In this document: positions 46,312 through 57,100 of the stretch, in pieces
Position numbering within the stretch: position 1 is the first letter of the stretch
Layout of the letters: every line of letters begins with the position of its first letter
Assembly (NCBI GenBank): GCA_016800925.1
Contig: JABCPU010000094.1
Span: 124,001 to 188,000, forward strand
Direction of reading: 5' to 3'
Source of the DNA: Suillus spraguei
Taxonomy: Eukaryota; Basidiomycota; Agaricomycetes; Boletales; Suillaceae
Length of the DNA: 64,000 nucleotides
Made by a program: the position numbers and the translations under genes
Notes under the pieces: model-generated
Seen by the model: only the letters and a program-made list of their open reading frames with translations
Told to the model about the DNA's origin: nothing
Databases searched by the model: none

Positions 46312-47328
46312 ATGAAAGCCATCTCCTCTGCTCAAAGAGATAATATCCTCTCTCTGTCTTATGCTGGCCTCTCTGCTTGCCAAATTTCCTCTAGAACTGG
46401 AGTATGCAAGTCCACTGTGGCCAAGTTCATCAAAGAAAGCCACCCAGACAAGGAAAACTCTTGTGGAGGACGTCCATCCAAGCTTACCTCTACTGACAAA
46501 AGGGCTATTATCCAACATATCACTACAGGAAAGGCTGATAATGCTGTCCAAGCCACCCATTATATCAATTCCACCATCACTACCCCTGTCTCTTCACAAA
46601 CTGTGAGGAATGTTCTCAAGGCAGCTCATCTCAAGGCAGTAACAAAGAAGAAAAAGCCTCTTCTCTCCATCAAACATAGGCAGAGAAGACTAGCCTTTGC
46701 CTTAGCTCATCAACACTGGACTGTAGAGGACTGGAAGCATGTTATATGGTCAGATGAGACCAAAATCAATAGGATTGGATCAGATGGGAAGGTGTATGTA
46801 TGGAAAAAGAAGGGAGATGGCCTAACAGACAGAGAGGTTAATGGGACTGTCAAGTTTGGAGGAGGTTCTTTAATGGTATGGGGCTGTATGGGATGGAATG
46901 GTGTGGGAATGCTTGCTGAGGTTGAGGGGAAGATGAATGCTGAGCAGTATGTGGACATTTTAAATGACCACTTGCTGCCTAGCTTGGCAGAATCAGGGAT
47001 TGATGAAGAAGATATCATTTTCCAACAGGATAATGATCCCAAGCACACATCCAGAAGAGCTAGGGAATGGTTTGAAGAACATAACATCAATGTTCTTGAC
47101 TGGCCAGCACAGTCTCCTGATGTCAATGTCATTGAACATCTCTGGGGAACACTCAAGAAAAAGCTTCAAGCCTATGAAAACCCCCCTAAAGGAGTATGGG
47201 AGCTTTGGGAGAGAGTAGCAGTGGAATGGGGGAAGATCACAGCTGAGGATTGCCAGAAATTAATTGAGAGTATGCCTAGAAGGATAGAGGCAGTAATTAA
47301 AGCCAAGGGAGGTCATACAAAATACTAG
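46312..47328 (+). CDS. Tc1-type DD34E transposase, 338 aa
   Basis: Cut-and-paste transposase. ATG 46312 gives 338 residues, the usual Tc1 size; an upstream in-frame ATG (46234) would add 26 hydrophobic residues and seems less likely. N-terminal paired HTH: 'LSYAGLSACQISSRTGVCKS' and 'SSQTVRNVLKAAHLK'. Catalytic triad: D in 'VIWSDETKIN', D in 'IIFQQDNDPKH', E in 'SPDVNVIEHLW', with 34 residues between the second D and E. 'GGGSLMVWGCM' is also typical. No stop or frameshift, so it may be active. A basic 'KKKKP' may aid nuclear entry. Confidence 0.95.
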   Translation: MKAISSAQRDNILSLSYAGLSACQISSRTGVCKSTVAKFIKESHPDKENSCGGRPSKLTSTDKRAIIQHITTGKADNAVQATHYINSTITTPVSSQTVRNVLKAAHLKAVTKKKKPLLSIKHRQRRLAFALAHQHWTVEDWKHVIWSDETKINRIGSDGKVYVWKKKGDGLTDREVNGTVKFGGGSLMVWGCMGWNGVGMLAEVEGKMNAEQYVDILNDHLLPSLAESGIDEEDIIFQQDNDPKHTSRRAREWFEEHNINVLDWPAQSPDVNVIEHLWGTLKKKLQAYENPPKGVWELWERVAVEWGKITAEDCQKLIESMPRRIEAVIKAKGGHTKY

Positions 47329-47355
47329 AATACCTGGTTATTACTGTAAAATACT

Positions 47356-47569
47356 TGAGTCAAAAAAACTGTCCGCATGAGTCACCATTTTGTGAGCCTT
47401 GTATCTCCACCATATCTCCACCGATTCCCACGGTGTAGGGCTCAAATGAAAGCACTGAAGCCATACTACAATGTGGTATAAGCATGTTTTTGAGGCATTT
47501 GTTTGTTCTCACACAATATTATAGATAGTGAAAAATGCCAAAACATGCGGACAGTTTTTTGAGCCACTG
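47356..47569. repeat. Right TIR of the Tc1 element
   Basis: Reverse complement of the left TIR, with the same nested inverted motif at its inner end (caaaaaaactgtccgcatga). Confidence 0.9.
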
Positions 47570-49384
47570 TATATTATCAAAATGGTTGACTTAGGCACAT
47601 CAGTCAACTCAACCATGCATATGCCTGTCTTAATTATGTCCTTCTCTTTCCTAATGGAGAGGATGGCTGGGACCTCTACATTGATATGATCATTCCTCAG
47701 GGTGGACGTGCATGTGCCAAAAAAGTGACTCAGCTGCTGTATTATGCCTTTCGTCTTCATCCCCGTCCAGCTCGCATTGACTACAACAACATCTTTTGTG
47801 GTGGAAGGCTGTTCCAGCAGTATGTTGTTGATGCTTGGGCATCCATTGAGCAGAGCAGACTCAACTGGATAAGAAACAACCAGAAGAAGATCAGGGCTGA
47901 CTACTACCAAGGCCTCACAGACAATATTCTCAATGATGGAGTGGGCAATTTGGCTGAGACAGGTCGTGCTATAATCCTTTTCTCCTCTCATTCTGGAAGC
48001 CCTCACTATATGCAGCAGCTACTGCAGGACTCCTTGGCCATCTGCCATGCCTGCAAGAAACCTGATCTCTTCCTGACAATGACTGCCAATGGGAACTGGC
48101 CTGAGATTACTAAGAATCTCCTTCCAGGTAAAGTGACATACTGATGCATTATTATGACTTGATCCTGACAAGTTTTCTTATGTAGGTCAAACTGCTGTGG
48201 ACCGTCCAGACTTAGTGGCTCGCATATTCTATCAAAAGCAGCAGGCCCTGCTAAAGAAGGTTCACAAAGGCTACTATGGCAAGGTTTCAGGATTGGTGTA
48301 CACCATTGAATATCAAAAGTGTGGTCTGCCTCACATGCACCTTCTCATCTTCCTGGATCCAGACCACAAGATTCATACTGTGGAACACATAGACTCCTTC
48401 ATCTCCACCCAGATCCCTGACAGAAATGTCCATCCCCAACTCTATGAGGCTGTGGAGAAATACATGCTTCATGACCCCTGCTCTCCAAAATGTTGCTTGG
48501 AGAATGGATATTGCAAAAAGCACTTTCCAAAGTCTTTCTGTGCCCAGACATTGATGAAGGAGGATGGCTATCCAGAGTATGCAAGACCTGACAATGGTCG
48601 CACTGTCCAGAAGAATAACACTATATTCACCAACAAAGATGTTGTTTCTCACCCTCCACAACTCCTGGTGGAATTAAACTGCCACATCAATCTTGAAGTC
48701 TGCACTTCTATCAAGTCTGTGAAATACATCCACAAGTACATCTACAAGGGAAATGACCATGCCACTTTGGAGATGCCAGGACCAGTAGATGAGGTCAAAA
48801 CCTACCTTGACTCCAGATACATCAGCTCCACTGAGGCTGCATGTTAAGACCGTACTCAAAGGTAGAGAGATCCGAAGGGCTTTGGCCTCAGTTCGTGCAC
48901 TGTGCCCCTTTCCAGAGTAATGCCCCTTATTTCAGGGAGAAGTTATACGTCCAAAGATCCAGAAGGAGTTGCATGACGGGTCCAGACATCCGAAGGTATC
49001 AGATATGATACATCCGAAGATTATCCGGATCGTAGGAATAGAACGAAGATTAAGACTAGCTTCGGAATGAATTCCTAACTAGAAACTAGCAGAGATAGAC
49101 TATCTGAAGATAGAGTTGGAGATATAGACTATAGGAATCAATCCCAGTCTCAGAAGATGACTTAGAGCGGAAAGTGGCTTAAGTCCGGAGGAAGCAGAAT
49201 GAGCAGAATCTAAGATGATATTTGAACTAAGGTTCTACGGAGATCTACAAGTGGTTTATATACTGTAAGTATCTAAGATGGATAATCAACAAGTCTGGGA
49301 CCGAGGGCTATGTATGAAGTGTAACGGAAGTCTATTAGTTAATGCACAGTGGATCAGTAAGCATGAATCGGAAATGAACACAGG

Positions 49385-50794
49385 ACGCTAGCCAGAGACA
49401 TCAAGATGGCCTACAACTACGGGAATGCACGCAACTTTGCCAAACCAAAGCGCCACCCATCCCCGCTTCACAAGCTAATGTACGAATTCAAGGTCAACCC
49501 AGCTCGAATGGAGAAGATCCACCCAATCCGCCACAATCCAAAGTGGAAGCCGGACGTCGAATTACAGATAGCGAGGAAGAAGAAGGAAGCAGCCGACGAA
49601 GATGAGCTGGCGAGGGAAGAGATCCGAGTATACTCAGACGGTTCAGCCATAGATGGAGGAGTAGGGGCAGCGGCCATTCTCATGCGAGACGGAGAGGTAA
49701 AAGACGAACTAAGGTTTTATCTGGGGAAGGATAGCGAGCACACGGTATATGAGGGAGAGCTAGTGGGGATGATTCTAGCGGTGGAGCTGATTAGAAGAGC
49801 AGGAGGGGGAGAATCAATGGCACTGGGGGTGGACAACCAGGCGGCAATTCGCGCAACGAAAGCATTCAATTCGCAACCCGGACATCACCTAATGGACACC
49901 TTTCACGACAGTCTCCGTGAAATCATCCCAGACAACAATGGCAAAAGGCTGGTGGTGAGATGGACGCCAGGCCATGTAGGAATACCGGGGAACGAGAAGG
50001 CAGATGAGAGGGCAAAAAGGGCAGCAAGGAAAGACGTCTCGGAGGGGAGACTTCTCCCAAAGTCTCTAAGGACGGCAGCGAAGGATCCCATCACGCTACC
50101 AATCAGCAAATCGTCCACACTCCAGCAGTTTCGAGAGCGAATCAAGGAAGAAGCAGCAAAGGTCATGCACCTTTCCCCCCGTTTCGCTGCCTTACAGACC
50201 ATAGACCCAACCGCTCCGTCGAAACACTTCGCAGGACTCATTGATCAATTCCCGCGTCGTCACAGCTCGCTTCTCTTCCAGCTCAGAACAGGACACATTC
50301 CTCTCAACAAACACCTACACCGTATAGCGAAGTCAGAAACAGCAACATGCCAACAATGCAACGAAGGAAACGAGTCAGTCCATCACTTCCTTCTCACCTG
50401 CCCAGCATACACCAGACAACGCAACATACTCAGACAAGAACTAGGAACGAGAGCGCACCATGTGAAGCACATTCTCAATGACGCTGAATGTCTAAAGTCA
50501 CTGTTCACATTCATAGCCAAAACGAAAAGATTCGAGCCAACCTTTGGAGACGTATCACCACCAAAGGACAAGAACGACAAAAACAGCTAGACGCACCCCA
50601 ATCCCTGTAACAACCCCCCCTTTCACCTTAAGCTGGTGTTAACGTCCGCGCCTCGGCCAGGACCATTGAACATGACCCAACATCCACGGACACGCACATA
50701 TGCATCAATTAGAGTAAATACCGCATGTAATGTCTATCATAGGGCTCCGCCCCAACGGACACAAAACAAGGATTCAAAAAAAAAAAAAAAAAAA
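49385..50794 (+). mobile_element. 5'-truncated LINE (Tad1-like) with poly(A), inside the solo LTR
   Basis: Flanked by atgaacacagg at 49374-49384 and 50795-50805 (11 bp; adjoining A residues are ambiguous). Ends with ~19 A after 'acaaaacaaggattc'. Only the 3' part of ORF2 is present. Confidence 0.93.
49406..50590 (+). CDS. LINE ORF2 C-terminus: RNase H and Cys/His motif
   Basis: RNase H1-type domain with acidic residues in 'RVYSDGSAIDGG', 'YEGELVGMILA', 'LGVDNQAAIRA' and 'GHVGIPGNEKADERAK'. It is followed by a conserved tail with 'HSSLLFQLRTGHIPLNKHL' and a C-x2-C-x7-H-x4-C motif ('CQQCNEGNESVHHFLLTC'), typical of fungal non-LTR elements. The endonuclease and RT are absent through 5' truncation, so the reading frame is intact but the fragment cannot move by itself. 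The apparent start Met is internal to the original ORF2. Confidence 0.9.
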   Translation: MAYNYGNARNFAKPKRHPSPLHKLMYEFKVNPARMEKIHPIRHNPKWKPDVELQIARKKKEAADEDELAREEIRVYSDGSAIDGGVGAAAILMRDGEVKDELRFYLGKDSEHTVYEGELVGMILAVELIRRAGGGESMALGVDNQAAIRATKAFNSQPGHHLMDTFHDSLREIIPDNNGKRLVVRWTPGHVGIPGNEKADERAKRAARKDVSEGRLLPKSLRTAAKDPITLPISKSSTLQQFRERIKEEAAKVMHLSPRFAALQTIDPTAPSKHFAGLIDQFPRRHSSLLFQLRTGHIPLNKHLHRIAKSETATCQQCNEGNESVHHFLLTCPAYTRQRNILRQELGTRAHHVKHILNDAECLKSLFTFIAKTKRFEPTFGDVSPPKDKNDKNS

Positions 50795-53460
50795 ATGAAC
50801 ACAGGTAACGGATCAGTGATGCAGGACGGAAATATACACAGCCGTAATACCGGAAACAGGAGGAATGACGAAAGGAGATAGACGCAGATATACACAAGGG
50901 AGTTAAGGTGCAAGAAGTGAGCACATTTGGATGGGTGGTCCAGACAGGATCTGTGGACCGGACGGAAATGGAATTGATTGGATCTGATCAGATATGGTCG
51001 GATCTGGGATTAGAAGTATGGTATATGACACTGCATGGCACATCTTTGAGTTTGGAATGCACTTTGAATGGCCCTCTGTCTACCATCTGCCAGTCCACCT
51101 CCCAAATGAACACATGGTGTTTTATGATCCTGAGGATGATGCCCAGGATATTCTTGAGCATGCAGCAACCAAGGAGACTTGCCTTACTAGATGGTTCAAA
51201 GCCAATGCCAACAATGTCTTGGTGGCAGCTGGAGCCCCTTCAAAATTTGTATGGAACAAGACCGCATGGAAGGTACGACAACGTGGAATGGCCATTGGAA
51301 GGATGTACTCTGCTGCACCTGGATCTGGAGAGTGCTTCTACCTGAGATTGCTTCTGACTGTAGTAAAAGGTATGATGCTCATGTCAATTTTTATCAATCA
51401 AACTCACAATGTATTCAAGGGGCCACCTCCTATGAGAACCTTCAAACAGTTGATGGTGTTTTATATGATACTTTCAAGGAGGCATGTCGACGTAGAGGTC
51501 TGCTTGAGGATAACAATGAATGGATCCAGTGCTTGCAGGATGCCTCTCACATGAGCACTGAACATGGCATGCGCAATCTCTTTGCCATCATCCTCATCCA
51601 CTGCAACCCTACAGACCCCAGTGATCTTTGGAACCAATTCAAGGACAATCTCTGTGATGATCTGCATCACCACCTGTCTCATGCCTCATTCAACATTCCC
51701 AACCTCACAAATGAAGAGGTCTATGACTATGGTCTCTATCTCATTGATAGAAAGCTTCGCAAAAATGGAAAGTCTTTGCAAGTGATTCCTCAGATGCCTA
51801 CACCTCAAATGGCAGCAAGATGGGGGGTTATGCAGGGAAATCAGCTCATTGCTGAGCAGCTCCAGTATAACCAGGAGGAGCTCCAGCAGATGGTGGATCC
51901 AGGAGTGCTTTCTCTCAATCAGGAGCAGAGGACAGTCTTTGATGCAGTGGTCAATGATGCCATGCAAAGAAATGAGCAGATACCTGGATATGCATTCTTT
52001 GTCCACAGTGCAGGTGGATGTGACATGACATATCTCTGCAAGCTCATTGCCTCAAAACTCCGTGCTGAAGGCAAGATTGTTCTATGTGTGGCTTCCTCTG
52101 GAATTGCTTCTCTCCTCCTGTCAGGTGGACGTACAACTCATTTGCAATTCAAGATCCCAATCCCCATCAATGAGGACAGCTCCTGCAACATCAAGAAAGG
52201 AGATGTTGTACATGACCTTCTGAAGGCCACCTCCCTCATCATCTGCGATGAAATTCCAATGCTACACCGTCACAATCTGGAATGCCTTGACCACTCATTG
52301 CGCAACCTTCTTAATGTTAATGCTGATTTTGGAGGAATATCCATACTCTTTGGAGGAGACTTCAGACAGACTCTACCAGTGGTGGCTCATGGATCCAGAG
52401 AGCAGATAGTGGGTGCTACCTTCTGCAGATCTTGCATCTGGCCAAGGCTTCAGATCTTCCATCTCAAGACAAACATGTGCCTTGGTCAAGACCCTGCCTC
52501 TGATGAATTTGCCAAGTGGCTTCTGGAGATTGGAGCTGGAAAGAACACACATGCTGATGGAACAGTGGTCCTTCCAATTCATATGCACTGTGCCAACAAT
52601 AGTGTCCAGTCTCTCATCAATGCCCTCTACTCTCCTATCCTGCTTCCTGACCATCCTCCTGTGAATGATTCCTTCTTCCTGGAATGTACCATCCTCTCTG
52701 CAAAGAACACTGATGTGGATGAAATCAATGCCAACATTCTTGAATTATTCTCTGGAGAAAAATGCAGTTTTCACCAGTGCAGACTCAGTTGCTGAGAGGG
52801 ACTACGACTATATCCCTCATGAGTTCCTTCACACTCTGACACCATCAGGGTTCCCTTTGCACAAATTGGAACTCAAAGTGGGTGTTCCTCTAATGCTGTT
52901 GCGCAACTTGGATCCCACCAATGGCCTCTACAATGGAACCAGGATGATCCTCCTGTCTTGGACCACACATGTACTCAAATGTCGGATTCTCAAGGATGGA
53001 GTTGATGAAGCCCAGCAAGACAATCAGGACACAGTGCTGATCCCCAGGATGACTCTGGATGCCACTGCTGAAGACAACCCAATTCCTCTAAAGCGTCGAC
53101 AATTTCCTGTCCGTCTTGCATTTGCTATGACAATCAACAAGGCTCAAGGTCAAAGTGTGAAGTGGGTTGGACTGGATTTGAGAACTCCTGTGTTCAGTCA
53201 TGGACAGCTGTATGTGGCATTGTCCAGGTGCACTCACCCAGAGAGTGTGTGTGCTATCTTTCCAGAGCATGAAGAAGGGTCAAAGACGACCAATGTGGTG
53301 TATACAGAAGTGCTGAGAGGACTTAGAGATCAGATTGAGAATTGATTGATGTAGTTTTATGTAAAGTGATGTATAGTGTACTTTTAGTCTTGCTGAAATG
53401 GTGGTGAAATGTACATGTTTGTTTGAAGATTTACTATGATTATCAGGATGAAGCCAAGGC

Positions 53461-53503
53461 CAGAAAGTCAAAAAGAGTGCTTCGCACTCTTTTTGGCTTT
53501 CTG
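53461..53503. other. 43-nt hairpin 1 (20-bp stem, TTC loop)
   Basis: Stem cagaaagtcaaaaagagtgc pairs with its downstream partner at 19 of 20 positions. Lies 116 bp after the RepHel stop; Helitron 3' ends carry such a subterminal palindrome. Confidence 0.8.
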
Positions 53504-53580
53504 TGCCTTGGGCAAAAGAAAATTATTGGGATGAAGCCAAGGCCAGGAAGGCAAAGTGAATTATTAGGATGAAGCCTTGG

Positions 53581-53623
53581 ACAGGAAGCAAAAGGAGTGC
53601 GAAGCACTCCTTTTGCTTCCTGT
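53581..53623. other. 43-nt hairpin 2 (perfect 20-bp stem, GAA loop)
   Basis: Stem acaggaagcaaaaggagtgc pairs perfectly. The flanks ('gatgaagcc' before, 'tgtgcc' after) repeat those of hairpin 1. Homology with the prefoldin locus begins at ~53650, so the Helitron 3' end should lie at about 53624-53650, although no clear CTRR terminus is seen. Confidence 0.8.
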
Positions 53624-53649
53624 GCCGAAGGCACAACGGGTGGTGGACT

Positions 53650-53885
53650 CGTAGTATGTGTGTATGGTGTAATCTTGCCTCGCCTCGAAAGTTAAAGTTT
53701 ATACCTTGGTGGGCTGTGCCTGGGACTGCTGCAATTTGGCTTGCATTACATTAACGAATTAGGACATATTCTCCTGCTTCTTCTGTATCGTCTCTTGTAG
53801 CGCATCAAGATTGGTGCGAATATATTCCACTTTGGTTTCATAGTATTTTGTTGCTTGGGCCCGAGACTGTACGGTCGGTGACTAT
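53650..53885 (-). pseudogene. Prefoldin subunit 5 last-exon fragment
   Basis: About 230 bp closely matching 59860-60080: '[20 protein letters not shown]'-type sequence, '[14 protein letters not shown]' and a shifted stop. It ends where the intron 5' to that exon would be. It sits immediately to the right of the Helitron. Confidence 0.85.
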
Positions 53886-54134
53886 TTATGCTCCACAGGG
53901 AGTCCCTGCAACACGTTGAGCTCCAGCGCTTATCACGAGTGCCAAGCCATGCAGAATATGTAAGGCTCTATTACCGCCCAAGAACCTAGTACCTCAATCA
54001 ACACATGTTCGTCGCATGTTCCTCATGGCTATAGCCGCCTGACTGGTTGGCCGTGTATTACCACTCATTTCTGTCCACTCACCTCACACTCTTCCCAAAT
54101 TTGTGTTCCATCGCAGGGACCCTACATCATACGC

Positions 54135-57100
54135 ATGTCGAGATCATCAGTCACTTCAAAACGTAGCCGAAGGCGATCAAAAGATAGTAGCAGAGGCGGC
54201 GCTTCTGCGCAGAGCGCCGACCTTGACGAGCGGCCTCCTCCGCAGATTGATACCGTACCACCCGTCGATAAGTGAGTTACAAATTTCCTGGAATCTCAGT
54301 GGCCCATTTGACAGTGATGTAGTAAGGAGGAAAACTGTGAACCTTCGGTGGTGGAATCTTCATCCGGAATGTCAGCATTTTTGCCCCAATGCTTTTGCGC
54401 GTTTCTTACACAGATTGCAGCTCGAATTCTGGGACTCCCCAGCCATCGGAACCTCATGCACAGGAAGATACTATTAATGATTTACCACAAGGTGCCTTAA
54501 CTACGTAAGTTCCACTCAGTCGCAATCTTGAACATGCTCATATCGTCTCAAGTGACGAGAAAAAGAACGTAGCGCAGGAGGACCAGCCAACTCTAAGTGA
54601 CATGTGAGCGGCTAGATAAGCCATAGGGTCACAACTAACAATACTATTCCCGCAGAATGAAAGTTGTGGAGCAAATGTTTCACGTTCTCAGGCACTCAAC
54701 AATTGCCTCGAAGACCGACAAGGACAAGCACTCTCTTTTTTTGGCTGCATACAAAAAAGTCGCCGAGGAACACGACGACGAGTTCCTTGAGAAATACAAT
54801 GGCGACATGGATGTCATGTTAATCTTTGTAAGTTTTGCATGCTCGCCTTTACCTTGTGTTGGGATTGATGTTCAATCAGTCTGGTCTATTCTCCGCCGTC
54901 AGCTCGGCTTTTATTGTGGCCATGGAGTCAAATCTCAGTCCAGACCCCGACGACACCACTCATGCCCTTCTCGCGCAGCTTGTCCAAATCGGACTCGGCA
55001 ACTTCACCGCAGTGGGATCTACTCCTGCAACACAAGCATCCACGTGGTCGCCCCCCATAGCCAGTATTTTTTTTTTTTTTTTTTTTTTTATCCTTGTTTT
55101 GTGTCCGTTGGGGCGGAGCCCTATGATAGACATTACATGCGGTATTTACTCTAATTGATGCATATGTGCGTGTCCGTGGATGTTGGGTCGTGTTCAATGG
55201 ATAGCCAGTATTAGGATTCAATCCATCGCCTATGCAAGCTTGTCCTTCAGTTTACTCGCCGCTTTCGGTGCCGTGCTAGGCAAGCAGTGGCTTGGGTACT
55301 ACAAGTCGCAGCGATACGGCGTGGCTCGGAGGAGGAACGAGCGAAGCGCAGACAGGAAAAGTCCGACGGGATTGTCACATGGTATTTTGATGCTGTCGTA
55401 CAATCATTCCCAATCCTACTCCAGTTCTCTCTTCTTCTGTTTGGAATTGCCCTCAGCGCCAATATGTGGTATGAGCAGCACACGGTCGCCTGGGTAATCA
55501 TTGCAACTACAGTCTTCGGGTTCTTGTTTTATTCCTTGACGGTGATGGCAGCTTTGATATCTCCTGCGTGTCCGTTTCAGACGCCAACCTCAACGATATT
55601 GCGCATGTTGCGTGTTGATAGTGAGATTATTTTCAAGTTCTGCTCATTTCCGGTCTGAGTCAAAATTGCAGGAGTTCCACGTCCGATGTTCAAATCGACC
55701 TTGCAGTTTCTCGAGATGCTGGTGACGTCGGTGTACCGGTTTTTCCAAATGTTGGTAACGTTGGTGTACGTATGTTCCATCTTCTTAAGCATGCACAAAT
55801 TCTGAACATTTCTCGTTAGGTGTGCTGCTGCTAATGGGGTCATGTGTGCAATATGGACTGCCAATTGATCGATTATATCGATCGCGTGTTATGCGTCGGA
55901 TTCGATCCAAGCTAGCAGGTGACACGCTTTGATATTATCGCTAGCATACCCAGCGCTCATATCACTCCAGACTTTGTGTTTGCGGCATACTCATTTGCAC
56001 GGCGCTGTCTTCAGCCGTTATTCGGCGCCTTTCAGTGTCTTCCACCCTGGCGGCACTCTTCGACAAGGGTTGTAGACCCTGAAGCACAAGCCCCTGACCA
56101 GAACAGAAACGATCTAGCCACAAATCAAGACACCCATAATGTTGAGCTGTCGGACATAGACATACTCACAAACAGCTCCAGAATATCTAGGATCAAGTGG
56201 CTGCTGGAGATATCCACGGATCCTGAAATAGTTTCTACCGCTGCTAGCATTGTTCTTGATGTCGGCTGGCCTCGACAGCTTGATGTCTTAGACCTGCTAC
56301 GTTCGCTGTATAATGTTTACACAACCTGCTTGGACATCGAAGAGCGAATCATACCGTCGCTGAAGAAGAAGGCATCGGCCTGTACAAAGGCTCTTTGTCA
56401 TCTGTACTGTCACCGCATTCTTCAGGGACATCATGACGATGGATTTTTTGGTGTGGGAGACTCTGACTACGACGTCTTTAGAAAGATGTTGGAAAGTAAA
56501 GGAATCAATGACAACACGACAACCAAGTTGTTTGTTGCGAAATATGCACCACGGGTGTCTTCACCGAAGTTTTGTGCTTGTTCCGACCCTGTACCATTCC
56601 TCGAGTGGCTATTTCGCGCTCTTCCTTTCCACTGTAACGAAGTGGATGAAGATGTAGAAGCACTCGTCGCCACAGTGATATCAAAACTACTATCCTCTCC
56701 TTCCTCTCCGTCGCTTCAAATCATAGCTAATTGTACCTTTCTTGCTTGCGTCTTGGTTGGGGTTGATTTTGACAAGAAGGATATCGTTCGGGTTGACAAA
56801 AGGTGTTGTTGACTCATTTGGTGGTTCTTCTGCTATTCTTAACAAAGAGATTATGTAGTTCTGCCCTGCCTCAGCTTACTGAATGTCTTTTCCAAGGCGT
56901 AATCAGGGGATTGGATTCCTGCAACAGGTATAGCGGAATCACCATTGACGATTATGTCCGCCAAGCACGCATTGACATTAGCTGTCGAGTGCTTAACTGT
57001 GTTCCAGCATATCCGTCTCTGCATATGTGGGATACGGGGATATACTGGAAGATTTTTTCACAAGCGAGAAGATCTCAACACAATGATCGGTCAGCGCTGC

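Larger units (their letters stand above)
45952..47569 (+). mobile_element. Tc1/mariner DNA transposon, 1,618 bp, apparently complete
   Basis: Terminal CAGTGGCTCAAAAAACTG on both ends, TA duplication at 45950-45951 and 47570-47571. TIRs are long, about 210 bp (45952-46161 and 47356-47569), and ~90% similar by eye. The transposase ORF is open. Inserted in Helitron coding sequence between 'RDIIL' and 'YYQNG'. Confidence 0.95.
48842..51030 (+). mobile_element. Solo LTR (TGTTAAG family, 768 bp) split by a LINE, inside the Helitron
   Basis: TGTTAAGACC...GTATATGACA with a perfect 5-bp target duplication ctgca (48837-48841, 51031-51035). Excision rejoins Helitron 'SSTEAA' to 'WHIFEFGMHFEW' in frame. 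Without the 1,421 bp of LINE plus duplicated target it is 768 bp. Contains 'ttatatactgtaa' near 49256. Confidence 0.92.
44921..53345 (+). pseudogene. Helitron RepHel (HUH Rep plus Pif1-like helicase), interrupted
   Basis: Rolling-circle transposon protein. Coding parts: 44921-45404, 45887-45949, 47572-48127, 48187-48841, 51036-~51370 and ~51420-53345; introns are read near 48128-48186 and 51371-51415. N-terminal Helitron-like domain: 'FTSVGVNIEDRALQG' and 'YVLLFPNGEDGW'. Rep motifs: 'GLPHMHLLIFL' (HxH) and 'KYIHKYIYKG' (two-Tyr). Helicase: 'LIICDEIPM' (Walker B), 'LFGGDFRQTLPVV', 'TINKAQGQS', 'LYVALSRC'. Damage: TGA at 47587-47589 (expected Arg); Walker A reads 'AGGCDMTYL' in place of GGTGKTxL, losing the Lys; a one-base frame break near 52755; and three transposon insertions. 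The 5' part upstream of 44921 is missing. Not autonomous. Confidence 0.93.

Noticed and set aside
48842..51030. LINE as part of the Helitron's own coding capacity (RNase H domain)
   Set aside because: Bounded by its own poly(A) and 11-bp target duplication inside a solo LTR, so it is an independent insertion.
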